This document shows, in pieces, positions 54,573 to 63,136 of a DNA stretch of 64,000 bases. Under the pieces are notes generated by a model, which did not search any database, was not told where the DNA came from, and saw nothing but the letters and a program-made list of their open reading frames with translations. Source of the DNA: Spirosoma aerolatum (lineage in GTDB: Bacteria; Bacteroidota; Bacteroidia; Cytophagales; Spirosomataceae); assembly GCF_002056795.1 (NCBI RefSeq), contig NZ_CP020104.1, positions 7,015,501-7,079,500 on the forward strand. The letters are read 5' to 3'. Made by a program: the position numbers and the translations under genes. The number at the start of each line of letters is the position of its first letter. The first letter of the stretch is position 1.

Positions 54573-55196
54573 ATGCAGGTTGTAGAGAAAATACGGTTGA
54601 CCGATGAGCAGAAAGCAGCGCTTGAACGGAGTGAACTTGTCATGATAGCTGCATCCTGGGAAGAATTTGAGGAATTTCTTATTGAGACCGACTACCGAGT
54701 CGAGTATCACAATGGGCAAATTGTTATTATGGGATTAGCTAGCATTATTCACGAGTTATTAGTTATCAGACTTGGCTATATACTTACTGGCTTCTATGCT
54801 GGCAAACCTTTTTATGTAGCCGGTAGTAATGCCGGTATTCGAAAGGATGGCAAAAAAGGTCACTACAATGGCGATGTGCTGGTCGTAAAAGACAAGCCTG
54901 TGTTCCAAGGCAAATCTCGCTCCATAATCACGAATCCCTACCTGGTTGTAGAAATCCTCTCCGAGTCAACGCTTAATTATGATCTGGGGGCTAAACGCCG
55001 GAACTATGAGCAAATGGAAACCCTTCAGGAACTGGTATTCGTAGATCCGTTTGCCAAGGAAGTTATTGTTTGCCGACGAACCGAACAGGCCAATGCCTGG
55101 CTTGAAACTGCCTATTCTTTGCCTGAACAACTAATCAATATTGACGGCTATCAGCTACCACTCAACGAAATTTTTGCCAACCTACCAGAAGAGTAA
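54573..55196 (+). CDS. Uma2-family (DUF820) putative restriction-endonuclease-fold protein
   Basis: Protein of 207 residues with the Uma2/DUF820 PD-(D/E)xK fold. Recognisable parts are YRVEYHNGQIVIMG at about 48-61, the Asp in HYNGDVLVVKDKP, the Glu-x-Leu segment PYLVVEILSEST and YDLGAKRRNYEQM with the conserved Lys and Tyr. The family is very numerous in Cyanobacteria and Bacteroidota and its function is uncertain; solitary copies like this one often follow housekeeping genes. Translation of the next small gene begins 3 bases after its stop. Confidence 0.86.
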   Translation: MQVVEKIRLTDEQKAALERSELVMIAASWEEFEEFLIETDYRVEYHNGQIVIMGLASIIHELLVIRLGYILTGFYAGKPFYVAGSNAGIRKDGKKGHYNGDVLVVKDKPVFQGKSRSIITNPYLVVEILSESTLNYDLGAKRRNYEQMETLQELVFVDPFAKEVIVCRRTEQANAWLETAYSLPEQLINIDGYQLPLNEIFANLPEE

Positions 55197-55199
55197 ACT

Positions 55200-55421
55200 A
55201 TGCCCCAATACGATTTCCGTAAATATCATTACCGCTCCATCAACGCGGCCACTAATGCCGAACGAGCGGCCATCAATCAGGAATTGAAAGAGTTGTATGC
55301 GTCTTTACCTGATGATGAAAAAGAAGATTTTAATCGACAGTTACAGACTTTCCTGGCTAAAGAAATGGGCCGGCTGAAAACCGATTACGAGTCCGTCAAA
55401 GGAAGTTTTAGCGATAATTGA
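55200..55421 (+). CDS. Small hypothetical protein coupled to the Uma2 gene
   Basis: Unrecognised protein of 73 residues, charged and almost entirely helical by composition (EERAA, ELKELYASLPDDEKEDF, QLQTFLAKEMGRLK). It starts 3 bases after the Uma2 stop, so the two are in one transcript. It could be a small partner or regulator of the Uma2 protein. No motif of known antitoxins was seen. Confidence 0.6.
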   Translation: MPQYDFRKYHYRSINAATNAERAAINQELKELYASLPDDEKEDFNRQLQTFLAKEMGRLKTDYESVKGSFSDN

Positions 55422-55456
55422 TAAATTTTCCTGCTGACGAAGGAAGCAGAAAAAAA

Positions 55457-56803
55457 CTAAATCATACCCCTTGCCTTCAGCTCCAGGTACTTATTGACCG
55501 TGTTAGCTGTCAGGTTTTGTGGGGCGGTCAGAATGGTCTGAATACCGTACTGGCCTAGCTCTTTCACGATCTGACGTTTCTCAAAGGCAAACTTTTCACC
55601 AATGGTTTTGAGGTAAATATCTTCGGTATCCGCAGCCGGTTCGGTAAGTAAAGCGCGTAGCTCGGTGTTTTCAAAGAAGATGACTAGCAACAGATGGTCT
55701 TTAGCCAACCGACGCAGGTAGGGCAATTGCCGATGCATGCCACTCACGGTTTCAAAATTGGTAAATAACAACAGTAAACTCCGCTGGCGAATGTGCGTCC
55801 GAACACTTGCGTATAGGTTTTCGTAATCAGTTTCCAGAAAGCGGGTCTTCTGTCGATATAGCAATTCCAGAATTTTCAGCATCTGTCCCGACCGACGGTC
55901 AGCCGGCAAAAGCTGGCCTATATGATCCGAAAACGTTAGAATTCCAGCCCGATCCTGTTTCATGAGAGCGATATTACTCAACACCAGGCTGGCATTGATC
56001 GCATAATCGAGTAGTGTTAATCCATCAAACGGCGACTGCATTACTCGACCTTTATCAATCAGGCAATAAATCGGCTGCGACCGTTCATCCTGAAATGCAT
56101 TGATCATCAGCGAGGTTCCCTGGGAATCACTCCGACGAGACGTGGCCTTCCAGTTGATGGTCCGCACATCGTCGCCGGTTGTGTAAGGGCGTACTTGTTC
56201 AAACTCCATGCTATGGCCAATCCGTCGGATTCGCTTCACGCCCACTTCCGTCAGACGGTTGGTAGCAGCCAGTAGTTCATACTGCCGCATCTGCAAAAAA
56301 GATGGATATACAGCTACCATTCTGCCCTGTTCAAACTGATAGCGCCGTTTCAACAAACCCAATGGCGACAACACAAACACATTGACGGCTCCAAAACTGT
56401 ACTCACCCCGACGTGTGGGGCGAAGTTCGTAACGAATCGCCTGCGTTTCGCGTGGCTTCAATCGAGCCCGAAACAACACATCACGCCGTTGGAACTGGAA
56501 CGGTATTTCATCGATCACCTCCACATCGGCCCGGAACGTATAGCGGTTTTCGAGGTAAATCGTCAACGGATTCTCGTCGCCATTTGATAAGCGCTCGGGC
56601 AATTCACGACGGGCGAAAAAGGCCGCTTTCTGCCGAAACAACAGTCCTGCATCAATTGCGATTAGTAGAATAAAGACAGCAAAAACGACCTGCATCAATG
56701 GAAACAGAATTGGAAATGCATAGGAAGCAACAAATAGCAGAATAATGGCAATCAGGCTAAACCACAAGCGGTTGGCGATAAACAGGGCGCGGATGAATTT
56801 CAT
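55457..56803 (-). CDS. DUF58 domain protein
   Basis: Membrane-anchored protein of 448 residues. Two helices at roughly 10-30 and 32-50 open the protein, followed by a beta-rich domain. The DUF58 signature lies at about 205-228 (EFEQVRPYTTGDDVRTINWK). A von Willebrand-like domain follows (YCLIDKGRVMQSP, GILTFSDHIGQLLP). DUF58 proteins are encoded beside MoxR ATPases and are thought to be their clients in envelope assembly. It is the last gene of that operon here and overlaps the DUF1016 gene by 4 bases. Confidence 0.9.
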   Translation of the reverse strand: MKFIRALFIANRLWFSLIAIILLFVASYAFPILFPLMQVVFAVFILLIAIDAGLLFRQKAAFFARRELPERLSNGDENPLTIYLENRYTFRADVEVIDEIPFQFQRRDVLFRARLKPRETQAIRYELRPTRRGEYSFGAVNVFVLSPLGLLKRRYQFEQGRMVAVYPSFLQMRQYELLAATNRLTEVGVKRIRRIGHSMEFEQVRPYTTGDDVRTINWKATSRRSDSQGTSLMINAFQDERSQPIYCLIDKGRVMQSPFDGLTLLDYAINASLVLSNIALMKQDRAGILTFSDHIGQLLPADRRSGQMLKILELLYRQKTRFLETDYENLYASVRTHIRQRSLLLLFTNFETVSGMHRQLPYLRRLAKDHLLLVIFFENTELRALLTEPAADTEDIYLKTIGEKFAFEKRQIVKELGQYGIQTILTAPQNLTANTVNKYLELKARGMI

Positions 56804-57213
56804 TTTATTCGGCGGTTTTGTTCCAATAATTGTTTATCACGTTCTATTTCAGCCATTAATTCCTCTTCGGTAGGTAAAAACAGTTTGCATTTCGAGGCAA
56901 ACAACTGTTGGCTTCCATTCAGAACATGAGTCCAGCTTAATTCGTGACGCAGTGCGTCACGAATTGGAAATGCCTTATAAAACAGTCGAATATAACGGAG
57001 GTTACTTTCGTCAAAATCCTGAGTCAGCCATTCAGCGAGGTACTTAAGCAGGCAACTTCCGTATTCAGCCCGACTGTTACCTCCTTGTTCTTCTTCAACA
57101 ATGAGCTGACCGATGTGCCAATACGCTTCAACCATACCGAAATTAACGGCACGATACGCTTTCTGGCGGGCCTCTTCCAGAACGGTTTTTATTTGCTCGT
57201 AAAAAGTAGTCAT
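56800..57213 (-). CDS. Internally deleted DUF1016 (YhcG-type) protein, nuclease domain missing
   Basis: Protein of 137 residues. Residues 1-96 match the N-terminal helical domain of DUF1016/YhcG proteins (AYWHIGQLIVEEEQGG, SNLRYIRLFYKAFP, DALRHELSWTH). Residues 97-137 (GSQQLFASKCKLFLPTEEEL and a Glu/Lys tail) match the extreme C-terminus of the same proteins. Full-length members have about 350 residues with a PD-(D/E)xK nuclease domain between these parts. The frame is intact across the join, so a shortened protein is made. It overlaps the DUF58 gene and follows the TPR gene by 6 bases, inside the MoxR operon. Confidence 0.8.
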   Translation of the reverse strand: MTTFYEQIKTVLEEARQKAYRAVNFGMVEAYWHIGQLIVEEEQGGNSRAEYGSCLLKYLAEWLTQDFDESNLRYIRLFYKAFPIRDALRHELSWTHVLNGSQQLFASKCKLFLPTEEELMAEIERDKQLLEQNRRIK

Positions 57214-57219
57214 AAAAAG

Positions 57220-58029
57220 TTACGGTTTCAGTCGTCGGACGGCTTCATCAATCTCTGACTCGTAAACCGGGTTGAAGTCATCTTCCTGATAATCGCCCGT
57301 TCGTTCGGCACGAAGGGCTTTAAAGAAAAACGATGCATCCTGGAAAGCGTTGCGGGCTTCGGCAATCCGATTCAGTTGCAGCAAGGCTCGGCCACGATGA
57401 TAATAGACGAGTGCACTACGGGGGAAATTCTTAGTCGCTTTTTCCAGATCGACCAAGGCTTTTTCCGCCTGATTAGTAGCGATATAACTAACCGCCCGAC
57501 TCACAAAATGCTTGTAGTTAACCCATTCGTCCCCGTGCTTTTCGGCTAAAGGATCAATAGCTTTCGAAAACTGCTCGATGGCCTTTTCATGATTCCCCTG
57601 ACTTCGGTAGGCCAGACCCCGCATGTAGCTAACCGGGTTATACCCTATAATGTCATCAAAATTCGGCGTCAAGGCATCGTAAGCATCAAAGTGGGCCAGC
57701 GCACGGGGGTAGTCCCGCAACTGTGCCAGGTAAAGTTCGCCGACAATGCCATGTTCCTTGGGATAAAGCGCCGTTGTTTTTTCAAGCCAGACGACAGCCT
57801 GTTCATAGTCGCCCCGCCAAACGTAATTGAACGCCCGAAAACGATAATTCTGCGCACTAGCCGATAAGGTATCTAATCGAAGCCGTTCCCGTCGTTCCCG
57901 GAAGAAGAACTGAGGAGGCACCGTCCGATTAGCAGCCAGTGTCGAAGAAAATGATTGAAGGAATCGTTCGCCATCCTGCGCCCAACTTACCAGCGGTACT
58001 AGCAGAAAGAAAACCCAACGTCCTTTCAT
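57220..58029 (-). CDS. Secreted tetratricopeptide-repeat protein
   Basis: Exported protein of 269 residues; a signal peptide ends near VSWAQ. Five or so TPR-like units run from about 75 to 245: YEQAVVWLEKTTALYPKEHG, YPRALAHFDAYDALTPNF, HEKAIEQFSKAIDP, EKALVDLEKATKNFP and IAEARNAFQDASFFF. It would act as a periplasmic scaffold, probably for the complex built by the MoxR/DUF58 operon. It overlaps the preceding gene by 4 bases (ATGA). Confidence 0.85.
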   Translation of the reverse strand: MKGRWVFFLLVPLVSWAQDGERFLQSFSSTLAANRTVPPQFFFRERRERLRLDTLSASAQNYRFRAFNYVWRGDYEQAVVWLEKTTALYPKEHGIVGELYLAQLRDYPRALAHFDAYDALTPNFDDIIGYNPVSYMRGLAYRSQGNHEKAIEQFSKAIDPLAEKHGDEWVNYKHFVSRAVSYIATNQAEKALVDLEKATKNFPRSALVYYHRGRALLQLNRIAEARNAFQDASFFFKALRAERTGDYQEDDFNPVYESEIDEAVRRLKP

Positions 58030-59135
58030 GGCAATAATTCTGTTATACGCCCTTCTTTAAGCCGAAACGTAAGCGAAACCCAGAGATCCAACGGCCATTC
58101 GCCGGAGCGTTCAGGTTCCCGAAGCGACGTGTCAGTAGCCACATAATTCTGGCAGATTGTAATCAGTTGACTGGTTATTTGTGGAGCGAATCGCCTGGGG
58201 CAATAGTCTTCACCAAAGCTGTTCAGGGTTATCGGGCCTTTTTCGCCTTCACAATTGACGGCAAACTGAATTTGTATCAAACCGGTTTCGATTTCCCGTT
58301 GAACGGGCTGATACTGTTTCATCACAAAGGCAAGCAGGTCGTATCGTTTCTGGCCAAGCGTTAACGAACGCTCATACCAAGTAGGCCTGAAACAATTGCC
58401 ACAAGCCTGAAAACCGCTGGGGCGGCAGGAATCGCTAGGGAGTAGTTTGCTGACGAACGTAAACCGTTCGGTTGATACACTACGTCCGTTCCAGCCAATC
58501 GCTTCTAGCTGGCCAGGCTGTAGCGAGCTAAGTTGCCAAAGTGGTTTATACCCTCTGAACCGATTGTACTGATTACCCCGAATGACGACGAATACCGATT
58601 TACCAAACCGGGCCAATCGCCAGAAGTGGGCCGTTCGCTGCTTTGTTGTGCGGTTTTCAAGGCTCACTTTTCCATTGGCATAAAAGGCCATGACCAGGCT
58701 ATCTGACTGCCAGACTCGCCCACTCAATTGTTGGTAAGCTCGCGCCGAATCAACGGGTATATCGACAAACCGCCGAAGCACCATCGGATAGTTTTTACCA
58801 ATTCGCAGCAGATCGTTCTGTACGGTTACCAGCTTAGGAGCAAAGTGAACGGTATCGAACCGTACACTTTCTCCACGAATAGCCCACCTCGACACCTGCT
58901 CTTGTGCCGACCCGTCGACCATACCCAGGTGATAGGTACTGTCGGCATCCAACCGGATGTAGTTGGGTAATGGGCAGACAAAATCAATGTCCTGTTCGAT
59001 ATGGACGCCTATCCAGGTGCCTACTAGCTGTTCGTAGGTAGGCCCCTGAGCATAAGAATGCACAATGAAAAATGGATAATGAGCCATGACTACCCATAGG
59101 CAGAGCAACCGACTTTGCCATTCCCTTTTATTCAT
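58026..59135 (-). CDS. Secreted hypothetical protein of the MoxR operon
   Basis: Unrecognised protein of 369 residues. A signal sequence precedes SYAQ. The middle part is beta-rich with lipocalin-like strand patterns (GTWIGVHIEQDIDFVCPLP, STYHLGMVDGSAQEQV, VWQSDSLVMAFYANGKVSLE). The C-terminal 90 residues (LIQIQFAVNCEGEKGPITL, LINSLTFRLKEGRI-like pattern) recall a TonB C-terminal-type domain, which is only an impression. ATG 59133-59135 is used; an upstream TTG would give seven more residues but no better signal. It follows moxR by 17 bases. Confidence 0.65.
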   Translation of the reverse strand: MNKREWQSRLLCLWVVMAHYPFFIVHSYAQGPTYEQLVGTWIGVHIEQDIDFVCPLPNYIRLDADSTYHLGMVDGSAQEQVSRWAIRGESVRFDTVHFAPKLVTVQNDLLRIGKNYPMVLRRFVDIPVDSARAYQQLSGRVWQSDSLVMAFYANGKVSLENRTTKQRTAHFWRLARFGKSVFVVIRGNQYNRFRGYKPLWQLSSLQPGQLEAIGWNGRSVSTERFTFVSKLLPSDSCRPSGFQACGNCFRPTWYERSLTLGQKRYDLLAFVMKQYQPVQREIETGLIQIQFAVNCEGEKGPITLNSFGEDYCPRRFAPQITSQLITICQNYVATDTSLREPERSGEWPLDLWVSLTFRLKEGRITELLP

Positions 59136-59152
59136 TATCCACTGTGCATTTA

Positions 59153-60127
<975 letters not shown>

Positions 60128-60136
60128 AGGATGTCT

Positions 60137-60245
60137 GAACCGGGATTTAGCTGATTTTAAGATTAATCTGATTTTGTTTTTCGCTTCTCTGAAGCAATGA
60201 GATCACAAAATCCTGCAAATCCATAAATCAGTTAAATCCCGGTTC
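60137..60245. terminator. Long-range inverted repeat between the DUF4350 and moxR genes
   Basis: GAACCGGGATTTAGCTGATTT (60137-60157) and its complement at 60225-60245 match at 20 of 21 bases. The space between holds smaller palindromes (GCTTC-TCT-GAAGC). The right arm encodes the end of the DUF4350 protein. Direct sub-repeats of the type ATCCxGxAAATC suggest a repetitive element rather than a simple terminator. Confidence 0.5.
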
Positions 60246-61424
60246 TGATTGTTTAAATTTTTCTATTGCCCGGTTCAGCGTCAGTAAATCAAATTCGGAA
60301 AGTGAAACGCTCTTTTGTGCATTACGCAGGAGCATCACCAACTCCGACGTTTCAACTAACGAAACGCCACTTTTCCGGGCAAGGGCTTCTGTAAATTCTT
60401 TATCTAAACTAGTTGTATTGAGGCTATACCGCTCACGGATATCAGCCAGAAAATACTGAATTTTCTTCCGGGCCAGATTATCGTGGTCGCCCTGCTGAAA
60501 ATACATTCGTCCTACAGTCTTCACAAAGTCGAGTGATGTATTTTTGGGCGCTTCTACCACTGGAATAATTCGTTGCGTACGTTTTCCAGCGAAGATGGCA
60601 TAGGCCAATAACCCAATAAGAATGAGATAATAGGCCCAGTTCAAGGCTGGTTGTGATCGAATGTAGCGGAAGATCGACTGTTGATCCTCGTTAAAACGAC
60701 CCTGTTTCTGATACTCATCCCAATACGTTTGTTGCACAGGCAAATACGATAAGGCCTTAAACGCATAGTCGGCTGTCTTCGTATCGAGTACGTAATAGTT
60801 GGTAAAGGCAAGGGGTAGATTATGAATGAAGAACGTTCCTTTACCAAAGTGTATCTCAATAAAAACGGGCTCTTTCCGAGCGTTTCGTCCCAATACGGTA
60901 CTATTTTTCGGCTTCTTAATAACCAGAAAGTTGCGTCCGTCGTCATGAAAAAAATTATACCCACCCGGTTTTCGCAGTTGCGGATTGACCAGATTCTGAC
61001 GTAATGTCGTGTCAGCTTCACTTTGCTCTTTCACATCAGCCTTAAAGCCAAGTGTATCGCCCAGCGATTCAGGTATAGCGTAAGCGGAAATGAATACCGT
61101 ATTGCCTCGTTTTACATAATCAAGCAGCCGTAGTTGTTCGATACTATCGGCCTTAAATTCCTGACAGATAAATACGTAGTTACTTCGACTGGGCAACTTA
61201 CTTTCTCCCAGAAAATTATAAATAGGTAAGCGTACCGTTTGCAGAGACGATTGCGGCAGTACATCGGGTAGTAATTCAAACAAGGCCTGCGTACCAAACG
61301 GAATTTTGTCGTCATTCTGGTAGGTTGGCGACCAATCAATCGGTTTTGGACGATAGTACTCAAAGAGCATGTACGCCACCACCGTCGTTAGTAAAATCAG
61401 CAGGTATTTATTCGGTTTTCGCAA
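60228..61424 (-). CDS. DUF4350 domain protein
   Basis: Membrane protein of 398 residues. A first helix lies at about 7-22, followed by the DUF4350 region (FGTQALFELLPDVLPQSSLQ at about 43-62, YVFICQEFKADS, NTVFISAYAIPESLGD). A second helix is at about 258-275 (YYLILIGLLAYAIFAG), then a cytoplasmic tail. The family is predicted to function with MoxR, DUF58 and DUF4129 partners. The frame opens with TTG 61422-61424, 7 bases after the preceding stop; no ATG lies nearby, so a TTG start is likely. Confidence 0.82.
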   Translation of the reverse strand: MRKPNKYLLILLTTVVAYMLFEYYRPKPIDWSPTYQNDDKIPFGTQALFELLPDVLPQSSLQTVRLPIYNFLGESKLPSRSNYVFICQEFKADSIEQLRLLDYVKRGNTVFISAYAIPESLGDTLGFKADVKEQSEADTTLRQNLVNPQLRKPGGYNFFHDDGRNFLVIKKPKNSTVLGRNARKEPVFIEIHFGKGTFFIHNLPLAFTNYYVLDTKTADYAFKALSYLPVQQTYWDEYQKQGRFNEDQQSIFRYIRSQPALNWAYYLILIGLLAYAIFAGKRTQRIIPVVEAPKNTSLDFVKTVGRMYFQQGDHDNLARKKIQYFLADIRERYSLNTTSLDKEFTEALARKSGVSLVETSELVMLLRNAQKSVSLSEFDLLTLNRAIEKFKQSEPGFN

Positions 61425-61431
61425 AGCGTAA

Positions 61432-62187
61432 TTACTGGATAGAATGGGTGGTTTTGGTTAATGGGGCCTGATTAAACTGCCGAAACTGATTTTGTATGGC
61501 CTGAAATCGCTGCTCGTCAACCGGAAAATCACCATACCAGACAAATTCAAATTGTCGGGTTAGGGTTTCAAATTCTGGTTGCAAGGGCGAATTGACCAGT
61601 TCGGCCACATACTGCCGATTGGTTTTTTCAGGCTTATAGTGCACACGCCCGGCATCGGTTAATCGCTTCAGTGTTTGCAGATAGAGTAACCGAACGGCCA
61701 GCCGGAAATTTCGGGCAGCGACGGCTTCGTCAATAGCTGTCTCGAAGTTGATTTCATGGATATTCTCCGCCAGATTTTCATAATCCAGCGTACCCGATTG
61801 TGCTTTTTTCGGAAATAGAAAACCCAGTACTTCCGCTTTCATGAGCAGATAGATTGCAAAACAGGCAATAGCTGCCAGAATTACATACTGCCAGACATTC
61901 TGATACGCTTTGCTGGAAAAAAACTGGGCTAGTTTTCGAAATAGCCAGTTAAAAAAACGGGCAATCGGATTTTCGGGCGGTGGCGTATCGTTACCGTACT
62001 GGTAATCATGATCGGTTTGCAGATCCTGCAGGTGATCAGCCTCCGGGTATCGTACGTGTATGGGCGAACGATCGTCACGAACAGCACTTACCTGCTTTGT
62101 AGTCGGCTTTTGCTGGGCATAAACGCCTGGGCTACCGATCAGGCACAAAAAAATAATCAGCCAAAATTGGCCCACATTCAAAACCAT
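61432..62187 (-). CDS. DUF4129 domain protein
   Basis: Membrane protein of 251 residues with a signal peptide or first helix ending near GVYAQ. A central helix lies at about 100-120 (VWQYVILAAIACFAIYLLMK). The DUF4129 region follows (AVAARNFRLAVRLLYLQTLK, then YKPEKTNRQYVAELVNSPLQ and FEFVWYGDFPVDEQRFQ). ATG 62185-62187 is chosen: the frame is open further upstream, but that part overlaps the previous gene and is not a signal peptide. It belongs to the same operon as DUF4350 and MoxR. Confidence 0.85.
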   Translation of the reverse strand: MVLNVGQFWLIIFLCLIGSPGVYAQQKPTTKQVSAVRDDRSPIHVRYPEADHLQDLQTDHDYQYGNDTPPPENPIARFFNWLFRKLAQFFSSKAYQNVWQYVILAAIACFAIYLLMKAEVLGFLFPKKAQSGTLDYENLAENIHEINFETAIDEAVAARNFRLAVRLLYLQTLKRLTDAGRVHYKPEKTNRQYVAELVNSPLQPEFETLTRQFEFVWYGDFPVDEQRFQAIQNQFRQFNQAPLTKTTHSIQ

Positions 62188-62218
62188 GAACCGCAACCTG
62201 AAAACTAAAAACTCACAA

Positions 62219-63136
62219 TCAATACGTTCCTTCATCCGATGCGCGAGGCTGAGTTGGGCTGGTACCAATCGAATCGATGGCTGACAGTAATCCTCGACCT
62301 TCCTGACGTTCTACCAGATTCGTATATTGAAAACCAATGGCTACATAAATTAAAGCCCGCAACAGTGTACCGCCCACGGTTGCGATTACATTGCCCAATA
62401 CAAGCCAGAAACTAGTCATATTGGGCAGTAATTTCATACCCGTCAGAACACCAATAATGCCTGCAGGAACGGAAAAAATCATCCCAACAATTGCGGAAAT
62501 AATCCCCATCACCACAATCAGCCCAAAGGTCGACCACCACTTATCCCGAATCAGGGTGAAACATCGGTTCCAGGTCTGCCCAAAATCAGTTCCTTCAAAC
62601 GTAGTAACGACCAGTCCCAGCGATAAAACAATACCGACATAAACGCCCGGAATGACAAAAAACATAGTCGCTATAAATGAAATAATCGCGCTCAGTACAC
62701 TTATCAGAACGCCCCGACCAATCAGCGGCTGCATTTCTTCCCAAACCTCTGTGACGCTGATGTCAACCGTTCCGGTAAAACTCGTCGGTGCATTAAACTC
62801 CGCTTTACGGGCATACACCTTCATATGGGCGTAGGTAGCCAGACTGACGGCCAGAATAGCCAGTAGGCTAAACAGAATCGAAATACCGAAGGACGGTGAA
62901 AATACAGCCTGTATCATCTGAAAAGGAGCCTCGTCCGGGTCACCTCCCCCTCTCGATAATGTGGCCAGGTCAAATATATTCGACTGCATCACTCCCGAAG
63001 CGATTCCCGCCACTAAAGCAACCGGACCGACAATGTACAGGAGCGATAACCCCAGGCTCCGAAAATTCTGGGTGATGTACTGAAAGGTTACGTTGATTTT
63101 ATCGCCAAAATCACGTTGTTGAAACAGCTGAATCAT
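62219..63136 (-). CDS. Polytopic membrane protein of the MoxR operon
   Basis: Integral membrane protein of 305 residues with about six hydrophobic helices separated by short loops (LGLSLLYIVGPVALVAGIAS, ISILFSLLAILAVSLATYAH, VIPGVYVGIVLSLGLVVTTF, GLIVVMGIISAIVGMIFSVP). It resembles the membrane domains associated with glycerophosphodiester phosphodiesterases, but carries no catalytic domain, and its function is unknown. Its ATG overlaps the stop of the SpoIIM-like gene by 4 bases, so they are translated together. Confidence 0.78.
   Translation of the reverse strand: MIQLFQQRDFGDKINVTFQYITQNFRSLGLSLLYIVGPVALVAGIASGVMQSNIFDLATLSRGGGDPDEAPFQMIQAVFSPSFGISILFSLLAILAVSLATYAHMKVYARKAEFNAPTSFTGTVDISVTEVWEEMQPLIGRGVLISVLSAIISFIATMFFVIPGVYVGIVLSLGLVVTTFEGTDFGQTWNRCFTLIRDKWWSTFGLIVVMGIISAIVGMIFSVPAGIIGVLTGMKLLPNMTSFWLVLGNVIATVGGTLLRALIYVAIGFQYTNLVERQEGRGLLSAIDSIGTSPTQPRASDEGTY

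Noticed and set aside
54573..55421. Uma2 gene and small partner as a defence or toxin-antitoxin system
   Set aside because: Uma2-family genes are very common housekeeping-like orphans; no toxin or antitoxin motif or defence neighbour is present.
55430..55455. Weak stem CTGCT/AGCAG between the small gene and the DUF58 gene
   Set aside because: A stem of five bases with an unpaired interior; too weak to call a terminator.
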